From: Candidatus Altarchaeales archaeon A3
GTDB taxonomy: Archaea > Altiarchaeota > Altiarchaeia > Altiarchaeales > Altiarchaeaceae
Length of the DNA: 5,315 nt
NCBI GenBank assembly: GCA_002083985.1
Contig: MTER01000116.1
Span: 1,389 to 6,703, forward strand
Reading direction: 5' to 3'
Shown here: positions 4,873 through 5,315 of the stretch, piece after piece
Position numbering within the stretch: position 1 is the stretch's first letter
Layout of the letters: every line of letters starts with the position of its first letter
Program-made: the position numbers and the translations under genes
Notes under the pieces: generated by a model
What the model was told of the DNA's origin: nothing
Databases searched by the model: none
What the model saw: only the letters and a program-made list of their open reading frames with translations

Positions 4873-5315
4873 ATGTACATAAACAATGTTGAAATAGTTG
4901 ATACCTTTGCAGAGGGCTTTGGAATGTGGGCATCAAAATTTATAATTACTGCAATAAATGAAAAGTGGGCTTTAACAACAGCAACGACTATAACCGGATT
5001 TGCGACATCAGTAATTGCATGCGGCTGTGAAGGCGGAAATGATAAAATTTTAAAACCAGAGGAGAGTCCCGACAGGCGACCCGGAGCAAGAGTTATTTTC
5101 TGCATAACCTCTCCAAAAAAAGATGTTGCTGTAAATATGGAGCATCTTTTAATTAACAGAGTGGGACAATGTGTTCTTACATCTCCTACAGCGGCATGCT
5201 ATAATGCCATAAATCAGACACCTGAAACAATTCCTGTTGTTGTCGGAGGAAAATTAAAATTTTTTGGCGACGGATTTCAGATAAGCAAACGGCTGCCTTC
5301 AACAAGCAAAGGAAA
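4873..5315 (+). CDS. ftr: Formylmethanofuran:tetrahydromethanopterin formyltransferase, 3'-truncated by window edge
   Basis: Soluble enzyme that transfers the formyl group between methanofuran and tetrahydromethanopterin, the step next to the Fwd complex. Seen: 147 complete codons, about half of the usual near-300 residues; the frame is still open at the window end. The N-terminus MYINNVEIVDTFAEGF matches the family start (MEINGVEIEDTFAEAF in Methanopyrus), which fixes the ATG. Further blocks are TGFATSVIACGCEGG (41-55), the Pro-Glu-Glu-Ser-Pro-Asp...Arg-Pro-Gly segment (62-71), NRVGQCVLTSPTAA (95-108) and LKFFGDGFQISK (128-139). The CGCE and GDGFQISK variants, and Trp-Ala after the DTFAEGF block, recall bacterial FhcD more than the methanogen Ftr, which has MCPAEAG at the first site. 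That comparison is from memory and needs a tree. Its place directly after fwdA fits the fwdB-fwdA-ftr order of bacterial fhc clusters, where the fwdC homologue follows. Confidence 0.95.
   Translation, partial: MYINNVEIVDTFAEGFGMWASKFIITAINEKWALTTATTITGFATSVIACGCEGGNDKILKPEESPDRRPGARVIFCITSPKKDVAVNMEHLLINRVGQCVLTSPTAACYNAINQTPETIPVVVGGKLKFFGDGFQISKRLPSTSKG

Noticed and set aside
3142..5105. Minus-strand open frames at 3142-3612, 4492-4851 and 4857-5105
   Set aside because: They are antisense to fwdA and ftr, have the low-complexity composition expected of AT-rich reverse frames, and show no domain.

Overview
The window is very AT-rich, most of all between genes. It carries five genes, all on the + strand and all reading left to right. 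They are the 3' part of a UbiA-superfamily membrane prenyltransferase, a gene-free stretch of about 690 bp, and then a tight cluster: fwdD, fwdB, fwdA and the start of ftr, which runs off the right edge. The last four are the formylmethanofuran (methanofuran/tetrahydromethanopterin) C1 genes. They point to an archaeon, or to one of the bacteria that carry the archaeal-type C1 branch. The sequence alone does not settle which. An uncultured AT-rich lineage is plausible.

Layout: 1-761 is a prenyltransferase of the 4-hydroxybenzoate/MqnP type, with its N-terminus outside the window. 762-1454 has no credible gene but is structured. It holds several perfect AT-rich hairpins, two of them followed by a similar GC-rich island (CGAACGAAGTGAG, CGAGCAACAGCGAG). 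It also holds a 14-A run, a recurring GTATCTTCTCAA-like motif in both orientations, and an exact 17-bp direct repeat just upstream of fwdD. 1455-1820 is fwdD, 1822-3117 fwdB, 3157-4800 fwdA and 4873-5315 ftr (partial).

How the genes work together: FwdB with FwdD forms the molybdopterin/tungstopterin formate-dehydrogenase-like centre that interconverts CO2 and formate. FwdA, a binuclear zinc amidohydrolase, condenses formate with methanofuran. Ftr moves the formyl group to tetrahydromethanopterin. FwdC and the electron-delivering iron-sulfur subunits are not in the window. The prenyltransferase would act in quinone synthesis, so the cell may couple C1 chemistry to a quinone pool, but the linkage to the fwd cluster is only adjacency.

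Most notable points: FwdB keeps the Cys-His pair of the active site (C116-H117) but has Leu (L287) where the Methanothermobacter enzyme has the active-site Arg288. The order fwdB-fwdA-ftr matches the bacterial fhcB-A-D(-C) order and the Ftr has bacterial FhcD-like motifs, yet FwdB keeps archaeal iron-sulfur and metal ligands and an fwdD is present. The long intergenic region carries a duplicated hairpin-plus-island unit that I cannot assign to a known element.
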